Of a stretch of DNA of 64,000 nt, positions 53,242 to 63,743 are shown one piece after another (position 1 is the stretch's first letter; each line of letters starts with the position of its first letter). Made by a program: the position numbers and the translations under genes. The notes below the pieces were generated by a model. It had not been told where the DNA came from, searched no databases, and saw only the letters and a program-made list of their open reading frames with translations. The stretch is from an uncultured bacterium (lineage in GTDB: Bacteria; Cyanobacteriota; Vampirovibrionia; Gastranaerophilales; Gastranaerophilaceae): contig CASDOW010000005.1 in assembly GCA_949282195.1 (NCBI GenBank), positions 23,575 through 87,574 on the forward strand, in the 5' to 3' direction.

Positions 53242-55344
53242 TTGGGGAAATTAAAAGACTTACTTAAAAATAATGATATAGTTCTTGCTATTGGTCTTGT
53301 TACCATTGTATTAATGATGGTAATACCTATCCCTGCGCAATTATTGGATTTATTGTTAACCTTAAATATTTCCTTATCTGTTTTAATTTTATTGGTTTGC
53401 TTATATACAAAAGAACCTTTGGAATATTCAAGCTTTCCTACAATTCTATTGATTGCAACCTTATTCAGATTAGGCTTAAATGTTACATCCACAAGATTAA
53501 TTTTATTAGAAGCTAATGCCGGCGCGGTTATTGAATCTTTTGGACAATTTGTTGTTGGCGGTAACTATGTTGTAGGTGCTGTTATATTTGTTATTTTGGT
53601 AATAATCAACTTTATGGTTATTACAGGCGGCGCAGGAAGAGTTGCCGAAGTTAGCGCAAGGTTTACATTGGATGCCATGCCTGGTAAACAGCTTTCAATT
53701 GACGCAGATTTAAATTCCGGCTTAATTGACGAAAACGAAGCAAAAAGAAGAAGAAAAGCACTTTTAAGAGAAGCTGATTTTTATGGCACTATGGATGGTG
53801 CTTCAAAATTTGTTAAAGGCGATGCGACAGCAGGTATTATCATTACCGTAATTAATATTGTAGGTGGTTTAATTATAGGTATAATTCAGCTTAAAATGCA
53901 GCCTATGACAGCCCTTTCAACTTATACAATTTTAACTGTAGGCGATGGTTTAGTTTCTCAAATTCCCGCTTTGATTATCTCAACCGCTACAGGTTTAATC
54001 ATTTCACGCGCATCAGGCTCTGATAATTCACTTGCTGAAGACATAAGAACTGAAATGTTTCAAAATCCAAAGGTCCTTGGCATAATTAGCGGACTTTTGC
54101 TTGTAATGGGCGTTGTTCCCGGCATGCCCACTATTCCGTTTTTAACAATATCAGCAATAGCAGGCGGTTTCAGCTTTAAAAAATATAAAGAAGGAATTGA
54201 GGCAAAACAAAAAGCAGAAATTGCACAAAAAGAAGCAAAAAGAGCAGAAAAACTGGGCAAGAAAAAGAAAAAAGCTACAAGAGAAAGCGTATTGGAGCTT
54301 TTAAGCGTAGAAACTCTTGAAATCGAAATAGGATACAGATTAGTAAGCCTTTTGGACATAGAAAAGGGCGGAGATTTACTGGATAGAATTTCTCAAATCA
54401 GACGTCAAACCGCCCTTGATTTAGGTATCGTTTTACCCTCGATAAGAGTTAGGGATAACTTACAATTGCCCCCTAACACATATCAAATTAAATTAAAAGG
54501 AATAACAATTGAAACAGGGGAAGTTTATCCAGATAGAAGTCTTGCAATGAATTCAATGGGAGGAGAGGACGACCCCAATATTACAGGCATAAGCGCAATT
54601 GAACCGGCGTTTCATCTTCCTGCTATTTGGATACTTGAAAAAGATAAAGAATACGCTGAATCTGTTGGTTATACCGTTGTTTCAGCAAGTGCTGTTATTT
54701 CAACACACTTAACCGAAATTATAAAGAAAAATGCGTCTGAAATCCTTACAAGGTCTGATGTTCAACAACTTATTGATAATCTTAAAAAAGAAGTTAATGA
54801 TACATACGTTAACGACTTAATGAAAGAAATGACAACTGCTGATGTTCAGCAAGTAATGCAAAATTTATTAAAAGAAAGAGTTTCTATAAGAGATTTAAAA
54901 ACTATTTTAGAAACAATGAGCTTACAATATAAGGTAAATAAAAATTACAATTATCTAACAGAACAATGCAGACAAGCACTGGCTCGAACAATATGTAAGC
55001 AAAATCTCTCAGATACGGGTGATTTACTGGTTATCACCATGACCCAAGAGGTTGAACAAGAAATTGCAAAAGGAATAAATCCCGACGGAGAAAGTTTGAC
55101 ACTAAATCCTGATTTTGTTAAACGTTTAATGGATAGTTTGAACTCAGAATTTGAAAGAGCTATTCAACAAACGGGAAATCAGCCTGTTATATTGTGTTCT
55201 TCACCCATAAGGTTGATTTTTAGAAAATTAATCGAAAGAACGTATCCGCAAATTACAATTATGTCGTATAATGAAGTAACAAATAATGTAAAAGCTAAAT
55301 CAGTAGGCATTATAAGAGCCAATATGAAAACTGCTTCAATGTAA
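53242..55344 (+). CDS. flhA: Flagellar export gate protein FlhA
   Basis: FlhA is the export gate protein whose cytoplasmic ring binds chaperone-substrate complexes. It has 700 residues, the usual size. About eight helices fill residues 10-310. The FHIPEP-family loop shows RFTLDAMPGKQLSIDADLNS and AKRRRKALLREADFYGTMDG, both diagnostic. The cytoplasmic domain begins around 340. The start is TTG, with GAAGGAT upstream at a good distance. It ends the gate block 14 bp before the PilZ gene. Confidence 0.98.
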   Translation: MGKLKDLLKNNDIVLAIGLVTIVLMMVIPIPAQLLDLLLTLNISLSVLILLVCLYTKEPLEYSSFPTILLIATLFRLGLNVTSTRLILLEANAGAVIESFGQFVVGGNYVVGAVIFVILVIINFMVITGGAGRVAEVSARFTLDAMPGKQLSIDADLNSGLIDENEAKRRRKALLREADFYGTMDGASKFVKGDATAGIIITVINIVGGLIIGIIQLKMQPMTALSTYTILTVGDGLVSQIPALIISTATGLIISRASGSDNSLAEDIRTEMFQNPKVLGIISGLLLVMGVVPGMPTIPFLTISAIAGGFSFKKYKEGIEAKQKAEIAQKEAKRAEKLGKKKKKATRESVLELLSVETLEIEIGYRLVSLLDIEKGGDLLDRISQIRRQTALDLGIVLPSIRVRDNLQLPPNTYQIKLKGITIETGEVYPDRSLAMNSMGGEDDPNITGISAIEPAFHLPAIWILEKDKEYAESVGYTVVSASAVISTHLTEIIKKNASEILTRSDVQQLIDNLKKEVNDTYVNDLMKEMTTADVQQVMQNLLKERVSIRDLKTILETMSLQYKVNKNYNYLTEQCRQALARTICKQNLSDTGDLLVITMTQEVEQEIAKGINPDGESLTLNPDFVKRLMDSLNSEFERAIQQTGNQPVILCSSPIRLIFRKLIERTYPQITIMSYNEVTNNVKAKSVGIIRANMKTASM

Positions 55345-55358
55345 TTAAGGAATATTGT

Positions 55359-55982
55359 ATGAAAGAAATAATAGAAAGCGCAAAAGACTTTAAAATAATA
55401 CCTAACAACTTTAAAAGTTCGGGCGCATTTGATGTAATTAGTGTAGACGAAGAAAAAATAAAGGCAAAACTTATTTTAGTGGACGAAAAAGAATTGTCTG
55501 ACTACACAACAGGTTCAAGCGTTGAAGTTTTCGGCGTAAATAATGTCGGATTGATTTATTTCGAAACAAAAATACTTGATATTGATAATGACATCATAAG
55601 CCTTGCGCTTGTTTCCGATTACAGTATTATTCAAAGAAGAGAATATTCTCGCGTAGGCTTAAATCAAGGCAAAGTTATATTTAAAGATTTTGCCCCTGAT
55701 TTTATAAAAAATGTTGAAGATATTTCAGCCGGTGGTATTAAATTAATAACAAATAATATTCTGGAATTAGACAAACATTATGACATTGAAATTCTTTTAT
55801 CCAACAACATGAAGATAGAATGTGCATTACAGCCTATCAGAATTAAAGAAATTGATTACGAAGGACAAAAATGCTATTTAATATCGGGTAAATTTGTTAA
55901 TCTGGAAAATATGGATAGAATTGTTCTTGTACAATATGCGTTTAAAATCAAAATGGAAGAACAAAATAAAGAAAACGACTAA
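55359..55982 (+). CDS. PilZ-domain protein (YcgR-like)
   Basis: This is a cytoplasmic protein of 207 residues. The N-terminal half (about residues 20-90) resembles the YcgR-N beta barrel. The PilZ domain follows and begins with QRREYSRVGL near residue 103, the RxxxR c-di-GMP-binding motif. DISAGGIKLI near 132 supplies the D/NxSxxG motif. Both key motifs are present, so c-di-GMP binding is likely. YcgR-type proteins act as a flagellar brake. AAGGAAT is the ribosome site. Its place right after flhA supports a flagellar role. Confidence 0.9.
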   Translation: MKEIIESAKDFKIIPNNFKSSGAFDVISVDEEKIKAKLILVDEKELSDYTTGSSVEVFGVNNVGLIYFETKILDIDNDIISLALVSDYSIIQRREYSRVGLNQGKVIFKDFAPDFIKNVEDISAGGIKLITNNILELDKHYDIEILLSNNMKIECALQPIRIKEIDYEGQKCYLISGKFVNLENMDRIVLVQYAFKIKMEEQNKEND

Positions 55983-55987
55983 TAAAC

Positions 55988-56332
55988 ATGCAAAATCAAA
56001 CAATATTAATAAAAGAAAAAGATTCTAAATATACAAAAATGCTGTCATCACTTTTTTGTTCCAGCTCGATTATTGCATTATCTATTTTATGTCTTTTAAA
56101 TAATATGACTCTGGATTTATATAGCACAATGGTGCTTTTAAAAGTTGTATTGCCGGCTTCATTTTGTTTTTGGTTTATCGGGCTTGTTATAGGTAAAATT
56201 TTAGATAATTACAGCGACAAAATAACCACTGTTAAAAAACAGGAAGAAAAGAAGGCATATGAAATACCCAGTATATTTTCAGACCCTTCTATGTCAGATA
56301 TTGATTCAGAAGAAAATATAGGTGATTTATGA
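55988..56332 (+). CDS. Small two-helix membrane protein, unknown
   Basis: This is a 114-residue protein with two hydrophobic segments (about residues 17-38 and 48-70). It has a short N-terminal cytoplasmic part and a C-terminal acidic tail (residues 85-114, IPSIFSDPSMSDIDSEE). I recognise no family. It sits 5 bp after the PilZ gene and its stop overlaps the ATG of the histidine kinase gene (ATGA). It is thus translationally coupled to the kinase and may be part of its sensing unit. Confidence 0.55.
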   Translation: MQNQTILIKEKDSKYTKMLSSLFCSSSIIALSILCLLNNMTLDLYSTMVLLKVVLPASFCFWFIGLVIGKILDNYSDKITTVKKQEEKKAYEIPSIFSDPSMSDIDSEENIGDL

Positions 56333-57984
56333 AAAAAATCGACTTAAACAAACTTGGTTTAAAAAAATACAGAACAATCAAGCTTAGTGTATGGTTTGCT
56401 ATTTTAATGAGTATAGTCATTATAATAGTTACCAGCCTGTTTGCCCTATATACATTATTCAACATAAAAAATCTGGCAAGCGAATATGAATCAGATATTT
56501 TTAAATTGAGATATTCACTTTCTACAGTGTTAATTCAATCATTTATTTACGATACTAAAAAACAAGACAAAACATATGAATCAACAAAAAATGTTATAGA
56601 CTTATTGAAAAAAGATAATCTTCTTTCATACATCTATGTAAAAGATAATTCAACAGACAAAATCATTTTAGGTGACAGAATAAATACCATACAAGAAAAC
56701 TTTAGATCAGGAAACTATCGAACTACACAAAAATTGTCAAAAATAATCGGCGGACATACTATTTATTTCGGTATTCCGACAGGCAACAATCTAAACACTT
56801 ATTACAACGATTTCTTTGAAATGATAATGAATATCTTAACTATATTTATAGTAATCGGGGTTGTAATAAGTATATTAATGTCAAGCATAGTATCAAAACC
56901 GCTTGAAAAACTGTCAAAAGCAGCCAGAGAAATAACTGAAGGCAATTTTGACGTAAAAATCGATAAATCAAATTTTACGGAAATCAATGAATTAATATAT
57001 TCATATAATGAAATGGGATTTCAACTCCATGAACTATATTCATCATTAGAACTAAAAGTACAAGAAAGAACGATAGCTCTAAAAGAAGCCAATTATAAAC
57101 TGCAAGAAACGCAAGCTATGATGGTGCATTCAGAAAAAATGCGCTCACTTGGCGAGCTTGTTGCGGGGATTGCCCATGAAATCAATAATCCTGTTAACTT
57201 TATCCATGGGAATATTATAATTTTACAAAATTATGTAGACGATTTATTAAAATTAATTGACCTATATGAACAAAACAATACTTATTTCCCTCAAGAAATA
57301 AAAGACGAAATTGAAAAACTAAGAAAAGATATCGATTTAGATTTCTTAAGAGCAGACATCAAAGATTTGATTAAAAGCTGTATGGAAGGTACACAAAGAA
57401 CTAAAAATATCATTTTAGACCTTAAAAATTTCTCAAGAATGGAAGAAATGGTATTAACACAATTTGATATACCAAAGGAAATTGATACAACTCTAAACAT
57501 CTTAAATAATAAATACAAAAATAGGATTACTGTTGTTAAGAACTATTCACCCGATGTTCCAAAAATCGAAGCATTTGGCGGACAATTAAATCAAGTATTT
57601 ATGAATATACTGGATAACGCCCAAGACGCGATAAAAGGCGAAGGAACACTAACAATTAACACATATAAAGTACACGACAAAGTTAAAATCGAGTTTATAG
57701 ACTCAGGAGAAGGTATTCCTGAAGAAAATCTTAAGAAGGTATTTGATCCTTTCTTTACCACAAAACCTGTCGGCAAAGGAACAGGGCTTGGCATGAGTAT
57801 CTCATATCGCGTTATAAATGATCACAAAGGAACTATCGAAGTAGATTCAAAAGTTGGAAAAGGTACAAAATTCACCATAACATTACCCATAAATCACAGC
57901 GAAAAACCATTAACAATGGAAGAAGAAATTATTCAAGATTTAAGAGAAGAAAACGGAGTACAAGATGGAGCAAAAGAGGTATAA
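56329..57984 (+). CDS. Membrane sensor histidine kinase (HAMP-containing)
   Basis: This is a 551-residue inner-membrane kinase. It has TM1 (about residues 18-42), an extracytoplasmic region (about 45-160) without a recognised sensor fold, TM2 (about 163-185), and a HAMP domain (about 186-238). A coiled coil follows, then the phosphoacceptor H-box [18 protein letters not shown] with His near 283. The ATPase core shows [18 protein letters not shown] (N box), [11 protein letters not shown] (G1) and [15 protein letters not shown] (G2). The following response regulator gene overlaps it by 20 bp, so the pair should act together. Confidence 0.93.
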   Translation: MKKIDLNKLGLKKYRTIKLSVWFAILMSIVIIIVTSLFALYTLFNIKNLASEYESDIFKLRYSLSTVLIQSFIYDTKKQDKTYESTKNVIDLLKKDNLLSYIYVKDNSTDKIILGDRINTIQENFRSGNYRTTQKLSKIIGGHTIYFGIPTGNNLNTYYNDFFEMIMNILTIFIVIGVVISILMSSIVSKPLEKLSKAAREITEGNFDVKIDKSNFTEINELIYSYNEMGFQLHELYSSLELKVQERTIALKEANYKLQETQAMMVHSEKMRSLGELVAGIAHEINNPVNFIHGNIIILQNYVDDLLKLIDLYEQNNTYFPQEIKDEIEKLRKDIDLDFLRADIKDLIKSCMEGTQRTKNIILDLKNFSRMEEMVLTQFDIPKEIDTTLNILNNKYKNRITVVKNYSPDVPKIEAFGGQLNQVFMNILDNAQDAIKGEGTLTINTYKVHDKVKIEFIDSGEGIPEENLKKVFDPFFTTKPVGKGTGLGMSISYRVINDHKGTIEVDSKVGKGTKFTITLPINHSEKPLTMEEEIIQDLREENGVQDGAKEV

Positions 57985-59032
57985 AATTCTTATTGTAGAT
58001 GACGAAGAAGATAATTTGGCACTATTATACAGAACTCTTCGCTCAAAATATGACATAACAAAAGCACACAGTGCAATTGAAGCACTTGAAATATTAAAAA
58101 ATCAACAATTTGACTGCATTTTATCTGACCACAAAATGCCAATAATGGATGGTGTTGAATTTCTAAAAAGAGTTAACGAAATGCAGCCAAAAACCATGCG
58201 CTTATTGGTTACTGCATATTCTGACGTTAAAATTTTAATAGATGCGATTAATTATGCAAAAATATACAGATACATAAAAAAACCTTTTACTCCTGATGAA
58301 TTGCTAATGATAGTTGATTCAGCACTTGAATGTTATCAGTTAAAAATAGACAACGAAAATCTTATCACAGATTTAAAAGACTTATTTTCAGGAACAGTCA
58401 AAGCAATCATTGAAGCACTGGATGCTAAAGACTCATTTACACTGGGTAGAAGCAGAAGAGTCGCATACTATTCAATGAAAATGGTAAACAAACTTGCTCT
58501 TGATCCTGTTGAAATAAATCAAATCGAACTGGCAGGGCTTTTGCATGACATCGGAATGATTGGTGTAGCAGAAGAAATTCTAAACAAAAGTCAAAAACTA
58601 ACTCAGGAAGAATTTGAAAAAATAAAAATGCACGTACATTACAGTGTAAAAATATTGGAAGATATTAAACAACTATATGAAATAACAGAAATCATCAAAT
58701 ATCACCATGAATATTATAACGGATGCGGATATCCTTACGGATTAAAAGGTGATGAAATTCCTTTAGGCTCAAGAATTATTGCTATAGCAGACGCATACGA
58801 TTCAATGGTGTCTAAAAGAGCGTACAGAAAAAGCCTTACAAGCGACGAAGCACTCAGGGTGATTGAACAAGGCGCCGGTCAACAATTTGATCCGGATTTG
58901 GTTGAGATATTCAAAAGCATTCTTCCTGAAGCAACAAAAGAAATCGAAGAATATGAAAAGCAGCAAAAAATACTAAGCTTTGAAGAAGAAAATCCCCCTC
59001 AAAATCAGGAAGAAACAAATGCGAACAGTTGA
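57965..59032 (+). CDS. Response regulator with receiver and HD-GYP domains
   Basis: This is a 355-residue cytoplasmic protein. The receiver domain (about residues 6-120) has the acidic pair VDDEEDN and the phospho-Asp in DCILSDHKMPIMDG near position 55. The HD-GYP phosphodiesterase domain (about 150-340) shows LAGLLHDIGMIG, then HHEYYNGCGYPYG and AIADAYDSMVSKRAY. The HHE, GYP and HD residues needed to cut c-di-GMP are present. It probably lowers c-di-GMP in response to the kinase. That would counter the PilZ protein encoded in the same operon. Confidence 0.94.
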   Translation: MEQKRYKILIVDDEEDNLALLYRTLRSKYDITKAHSAIEALEILKNQQFDCILSDHKMPIMDGVEFLKRVNEMQPKTMRLLVTAYSDVKILIDAINYAKIYRYIKKPFTPDELLMIVDSALECYQLKIDNENLITDLKDLFSGTVKAIIEALDAKDSFTLGRSRRVAYYSMKMVNKLALDPVEINQIELAGLLHDIGMIGVAEEILNKSQKLTQEEFEKIKMHVHYSVKILEDIKQLYEITEIIKYHHEYYNGCGYPYGLKGDEIPLGSRIIAIADAYDSMVSKRAYRKSLTSDEALRVIEQGAGQQFDPDLVEIFKSILPEATKEIEEYEKQQKILSFEEENPPQNQEETNANS

Positions 59033-59699
59033 AATATATACAGGCGCATATGCATCAGGAAAAAGCGAAAATGCGCTTAATCGAGCAATAGAATACACAA
59101 AAGAAAATAAACCAATCACACTGGTAGATTTAGATACAGTTGAGCCTGCTTATTGTATGCGTCCTATTGAAAAAACTTTAAGAAATTACGGAATAAATTT
59201 AATTTTACAATCCGATTATTTTGGGCTAGGTGAAGCAGGAAGCTATGTTACAAACGAGCAAATTAATTGTCTTAAAAAAAATAATAATGATGTAATCATT
59301 GATGTCGGCTATGGTGTAACAGGGTTGGATACACTCGACATATTAAACGACATAGATGAAGAAAAAAACATAAAAATATATCTTGTGGTTAACACTGCAA
59401 AGTTTGAAACAAGAGATGTTGACTCAATTTTAGAATATATTGAATTTAATAGCGGAGAGAACAAAAAACCCTGGAAAAAAATATCAGGACTAATCTCAAA
59501 TACACATTTAGGAGATGAAACAACAAAAGAAGATATCATTAGAGGCTACAATATCCTAAAAGAAGTTTCAATAAAGATATCTATACCAATAACCGCAATA
59601 AGTGTAGATAAAGTTCTTGAAAAAGAATTTGAAACATGTGTTTACGACAACACACCCGTCAAATTTCTTGACAGGCACATGCCCAAAGCCCTATGGTAA
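59019..59699 (+). CDS. P-loop ATPase of unknown function
   Basis: This is a 226-residue cytoplasmic protein. Walker A is TGAYASGKSENAL near residue 7-15. ITLVDLDTVEPAYCMRP near 38 recalls SIMIBI-class (MinD/BioD-like) ATPases, and DVIIDVGYGVTG near 89 acts as the Walker B. The family is found next to 2-oxoacid oxidoreductase genes in anaerobes; the function is not defined. The ATG at 59019 overlaps the HD-GYP gene by 14 bp, so it is co-translated with it. It may be a passenger in the flagellar operon or link to c-di-GMP signalling; that is open. Confidence 0.7.
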   Translation: MRTVEIYTGAYASGKSENALNRAIEYTKENKPITLVDLDTVEPAYCMRPIEKTLRNYGINLILQSDYFGLGEAGSYVTNEQINCLKKNNNDVIIDVGYGVTGLDTLDILNDIDEEKNIKIYLVVNTAKFETRDVDSILEYIEFNSGENKKPWKKISGLISNTHLGDETTKEDIIRGYNILKEVSIKISIPITAISVDKVLEKEFETCVYDNTPVKFLDRHMPKALW

Positions 59700-59700
59700 A

Positions 59701-60006
59701 TTATTGAACCTTATTTATAGGTATATAAGTTTTTGTTGCCGTACCTGATGAAAAATGGCTTGAGTTAATAATTTTTGCCCAAAAACCGGCATTATCATCA
59801 ATTTCATTGATTTCTTGGGCTTCTTGTAGTTGTTCGTCAGTTAAATATTCAGAACTATCAACAAAATTGAAATCATCTTCTGAATATTCTTGTTGGTATT
59901 TAACTTGAGTTTCGGGGGTTTCAGTCATGTTGTTATTAATAGCAAAACAATTACCACAATTCAACAACATAAAACTAAACAATAATAAAGCGCTTATTCT
60001 TATCAT
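59701..60006 (-). CDS. Small exported acidic protein, unknown
   Basis: This is a 101-residue protein. The signal peptide covers residues 1-22, with core ALLLFSFMLLNCGNCFA. The mature part is very acidic (EEYSEDDF-like stretch and EQLQEAQEINEIDDNAG) and ends with TKTYIPINKVQ. AGGAGGT is an excellent ribosome site. It is encoded convergently to the P-loop ATPase gene with one base between stops. No family recognised. It may be periplasmic or secreted. Confidence 0.6.
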   Translation of the reverse strand: MIRISALLLFSFMLLNCGNCFAINNNMTETPETQVKYQQEYSEDDFNFVDSSEYLTDEQLQEAQEINEIDDNAGFWAKIINSSHFSSGTATKTYIPINKVQ

Positions 60007-60101
60007 AATTACCTCCTAGTAAAAAAATACCATTAAATAAGAAAATTTCAACATAAAAAGATATAGACACCTTAACATTTATTTACTAAATATAATTTGA
60101 A

Positions 60102-60563
60102 TTATCTTGCAATATATTCAATATATTTTTCTAAAGCTTTATATCCATCTTGAAATTCTACGCTTCGTCCTGCCGTAGTTGTTAAACGTAAATATTTTAG
60201 TTCTTTAATTCTAATTTCAAATAATTCGTTTGCATAAGTTGCAAGCAAAATATCACCGCCATTTGACCAGTTTTTCAATTGCTCAATTTGCCTGTTGATT
60301 TGTTCAATAGACGTACTTTCCAAAGGCAAAAACCCATGACGAGATAAAACTGCTCTGTCTGCATTTGTGATAGGTATTGAAGCAGCGCAGCTTCCGAATA
60401 TTTTTTTAATCAAAACATAATTTGCAGCCAATTGTTTATGTTTAATAGGCACATGTGTCTTGCCTAATGCAACGGCTGTATTAATATTTGAATAGTATTC
60501 ACTTACGTTTTGTTGTTTTTTGGATCCTATGCGCAGGTAACTTGAACTGCTATTCTTAAACAT
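60102..60563 (-). CDS. Unknown cytoplasmic protein, 153 residues
   Basis: I recognise no family. There is no signal peptide or membrane helix. The N-terminal 40 residues are polar. Residues 45-150 are mainly helical, with a conserved-looking PITNADRAVLSRHGFLPLES segment near 62 and an ending RSVEFQDGYKALEKYIEYI. GGAG lies eight bases before the ATG. A TATAAT on the minus strand near 60590 may be the promoter. It stands alone between the exported acidic protein and ndk. Confidence 0.55.
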   Translation of the reverse strand: MFKNSSSSYLRIGSKKQQNVSEYYSNINTAVALGKTHVPIKHKQLAANYVLIKKIFGSCAASIPITNADRAVLSRHGFLPLESTSIEQINRQIEQLKNWSNGGDILLATYANELFEIRIKELKYLRLTTTAGRSVEFQDGYKALEKYIEYIAR

Positions 60564-60604
60564 CCTCTTACTCCACTAGTTACAGAATTTATTATAATGG
60601 AAAA

Positions 60605-60630
60605 AATTATTTAATAAAATTATTTAATAA
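60605..60630. repeat. Two tandem copies of a 13-bp AT repeat
   Basis: AATTATTTAATAA occurs twice in perfect tandem in the spacer upstream of ndk. Its function is unknown and it may be chance at this base composition. Confidence 0.6.
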
Positions 60631-60717
60631 AAATTTACTTTTAAAATTAAAAAGATAAATTTGCACTAATTTATTAATTGTGTTCTAATGAACTTGTATT
60701 TAAAAAGAGGTAATAAT

Positions 60718-61188
60718 ATGGAAAGAACATTTGTAGCAGTTAAACCCGACGGAGTAAAAAGAGGTTTGATAGGAAAAATTATCCAAAGATTTGAAGATAA
60801 ATCCTATAAAATTGTTGCTCTAAAAATGATGAATGTTACACCGGAAATTGCAGCCAAACACTATGAAGAACATTACGGCAAACCGTTTTACCCTGCATTA
60901 ATAGATTTCATTACCTCAGGGCCTATTGTTGCAATGGTCATAGAAGGAAATAACGCAATAAAAGGTGTAAGACATATTGTAGGCTCAACAAGACCTGACG
61001 AAGCGGATGTTGGCTCAATCAGAGCAGATTTTTCTTCATATTCTACAACAAATTTGGTTCATGCCTCAGATTGCGAAAAAAGTGCAGAAAGAGAGCTTCA
61101 TTTATATTTCAATGAAAATGAGCTTTGCGAAAACTATAAAACAATGTTTGAGATAATTTTAGATGAACATGGCGGACTAAAACAATAA
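60718..61188 (+). CDS. ndk: Nucleoside diphosphate kinase
   Basis: NDK transfers the gamma phosphate between nucleoside triphosphates through a phosphohistidine. The 156-residue protein starts MERTFVAVKPDGVKRGLIGK, as usual. The active histidine lies in NLVHASD, near residue 118, and VGSTRPDEADVGSIRADF is the family signature. I choose the ATG at 60718 because AAAGAGGT precedes it. An earlier ATG at 60688 adds ten residues not seen in the family. A C-terminal extension of about 15 residues exceeds the common 140. tgt starts immediately after the stop. Confidence 0.96.
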   Translation: MERTFVAVKPDGVKRGLIGKIIQRFEDKSYKIVALKMMNVTPEIAAKHYEEHYGKPFYPALIDFITSGPIVAMVIEGNNAIKGVRHIVGSTRPDEADVGSIRADFSSYSTTNLVHASDCEKSAERELHLYFNENELCENYKTMFEIILDEHGGLKQ

Positions 61189-62690
<1,502 letters not shown>

Positions 62691-62696
62691 ATTGAT

Positions 62697-62702
62697 ATTA
62701 TA
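62697..62702 (-). promoter_or_regulatory. Putative -10 box (TATAAT) of the 62307-62690 gene, leaderless
   Basis: On the minus strand TATAAT ends six bases before the ATG at 62690. The bases between hold no ribosome site. TTAACT lies about 16 bases further upstream as a possible -35. Confidence 0.55.
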
Positions 62703-62815
62703 TAATATTTTTTACAAAAGTTAATAATAAAATAACTAAAAAGAAAAAAATATTGACTTCAAACATTGTTTATAGTGAAATATATAGTACAGTAAACTAT
62801 TATTAAGGGGAAAAT

Positions 62816-63196
62816 ATGCCTACAATTAATCAATTAATTAAAAAAGAAAGACAAAAAATTAAAGATAAAACAAATTCACCGGCTCTTACAGGTTGCCCTC
62901 AAAGACGCGGCGTTTGCACAAGAGTATACACAACTACTCCCAAAAAACCTAACTCAGCTATGAGAAAAGTTGCTCGTGTACGCTTGACAAACGGTTTTGA
63001 AGTTACTTCATACATCCCCGGCATTGGACACAACCTTCAAGAGCACTCTGTTGTGCTGATCAGAGGCGGCAGGGTTAAAGACCTTCCCGGTGTTAGATAT
63101 CATATCATCAGAGGTACCTTAGATACTCAAGGTGTTGCAAACAGAATGCAATCAAGATCTAAATACGGTACTAAAAAAGCTAAAGCTAAAAAATAA
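62816..63196 (+). CDS. rpsL: 30S ribosomal protein S12
   Basis: This is a small-subunit protein near the decoding centre, with 126 residues. [56 protein letters not shown] and [16 protein letters not shown] are all typical. Lysine 43 and the PNSAMRK segment known for streptomycin sensitivity are intact. The ribosome site is AAGGGG. It leads the str cluster and is followed after 18 bp by rpsG. Confidence 0.98.
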   Translation: MPTINQLIKKERQKIKDKTNSPALTGCPQRRGVCTRVYTTTPKKPNSAMRKVARVRLTNGFEVTSYIPGIGHNLQEHSVVLIRGGRVKDLPGVRYHIIRGTLDTQGVANRMQSRSKYGTKKAKAKK

Positions 63197-63214
63197 GAAA
63201 GGTTAAGATAGATA

Positions 63215-63688
63215 ATGTCAAGAAGATCAAAACCGGCAAAACGTATTCCAGCTCCGGATCCTATATACAACAGTGTAGATATTGCTAAATTCATTAACAG
63301 ATTGATGAAAAAAGGTAAAAAATCTGTTGCTCAAAGAATTTTCTACACAACAATGGAACAAGTTTCACAAAAAGCTAAAACTGAAAATCCAATTGAAACA
63401 TTCAAAAAAGCTTTATCAAACGCTACACCTCTAATTGAAGTTAAAGCTCGTCGTATTGGTGGCTCTACATATCAAGTACCAATCGATGTAAAACCTGATA
63501 GAGGTACAGCTCTTGCTTCTCAATGGATTATTGAAGCAGCAAGAAAAAGAGGCGGCAAATCAATGATTGAAAAATTAACAAATGAAATCATGGACGCTTC
63601 TAATTCAACAGGTTCAGCTGTTAAGAAAAAAGAAGATACTCACAAAATGGCTGAAGCAAACAAGGCGTTTGTTCACTATAGATATTAA
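63215..63688 (+). CDS. rpsG: 30S ribosomal protein S7
   Basis: This is a primary binder of the 16S 3' domain, with 157 residues. The start (SRRSKPAKRIPAPDPIYNS), then KFINRLMKKGKKSVAQRIFY and the C-terminal KKKEDTHKMAEANKAFVHYR are characteristic. In many bacteria fusA and tuf follow. Here a terminator lies 20 bp after the stop and no gene is seen in the remaining 310 bases, so the cluster appears to end here. Confidence 0.98.
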   Translation: MSRRSKPAKRIPAPDPIYNSVDIAKFINRLMKKGKKSVAQRIFYTTMEQVSQKAKTENPIETFKKALSNATPLIEVKARRIGGSTYQVPIDVKPDRGTALASQWIIEAARKRGGKSMIEKLTNEIMDASNSTGSAVKKKEDTHKMAEANKAFVHYRY

Positions 63689-63708
63689 TACAACTAAAAT
63701 AAACAAAG

Positions 63709-63743
63709 AAATCTGTCTTATTAAAAATAGGGCAGATTTTTTT
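63709..63743 (+). terminator. Intrinsic terminator after rpsG
   Basis: AAATCTGTCTTATT pairs with AATAGGGCAGATTT (two G-U pairs) and is followed by a run of T residues. Confidence 0.85.

Noticed and set aside
62753..62790. Promoter TTGACT for rpsL
   Set aside because: A -35-like TTGACT exists at 62753, but several -10 candidates at non-standard spacing compete, so I do not list a defined promoter.
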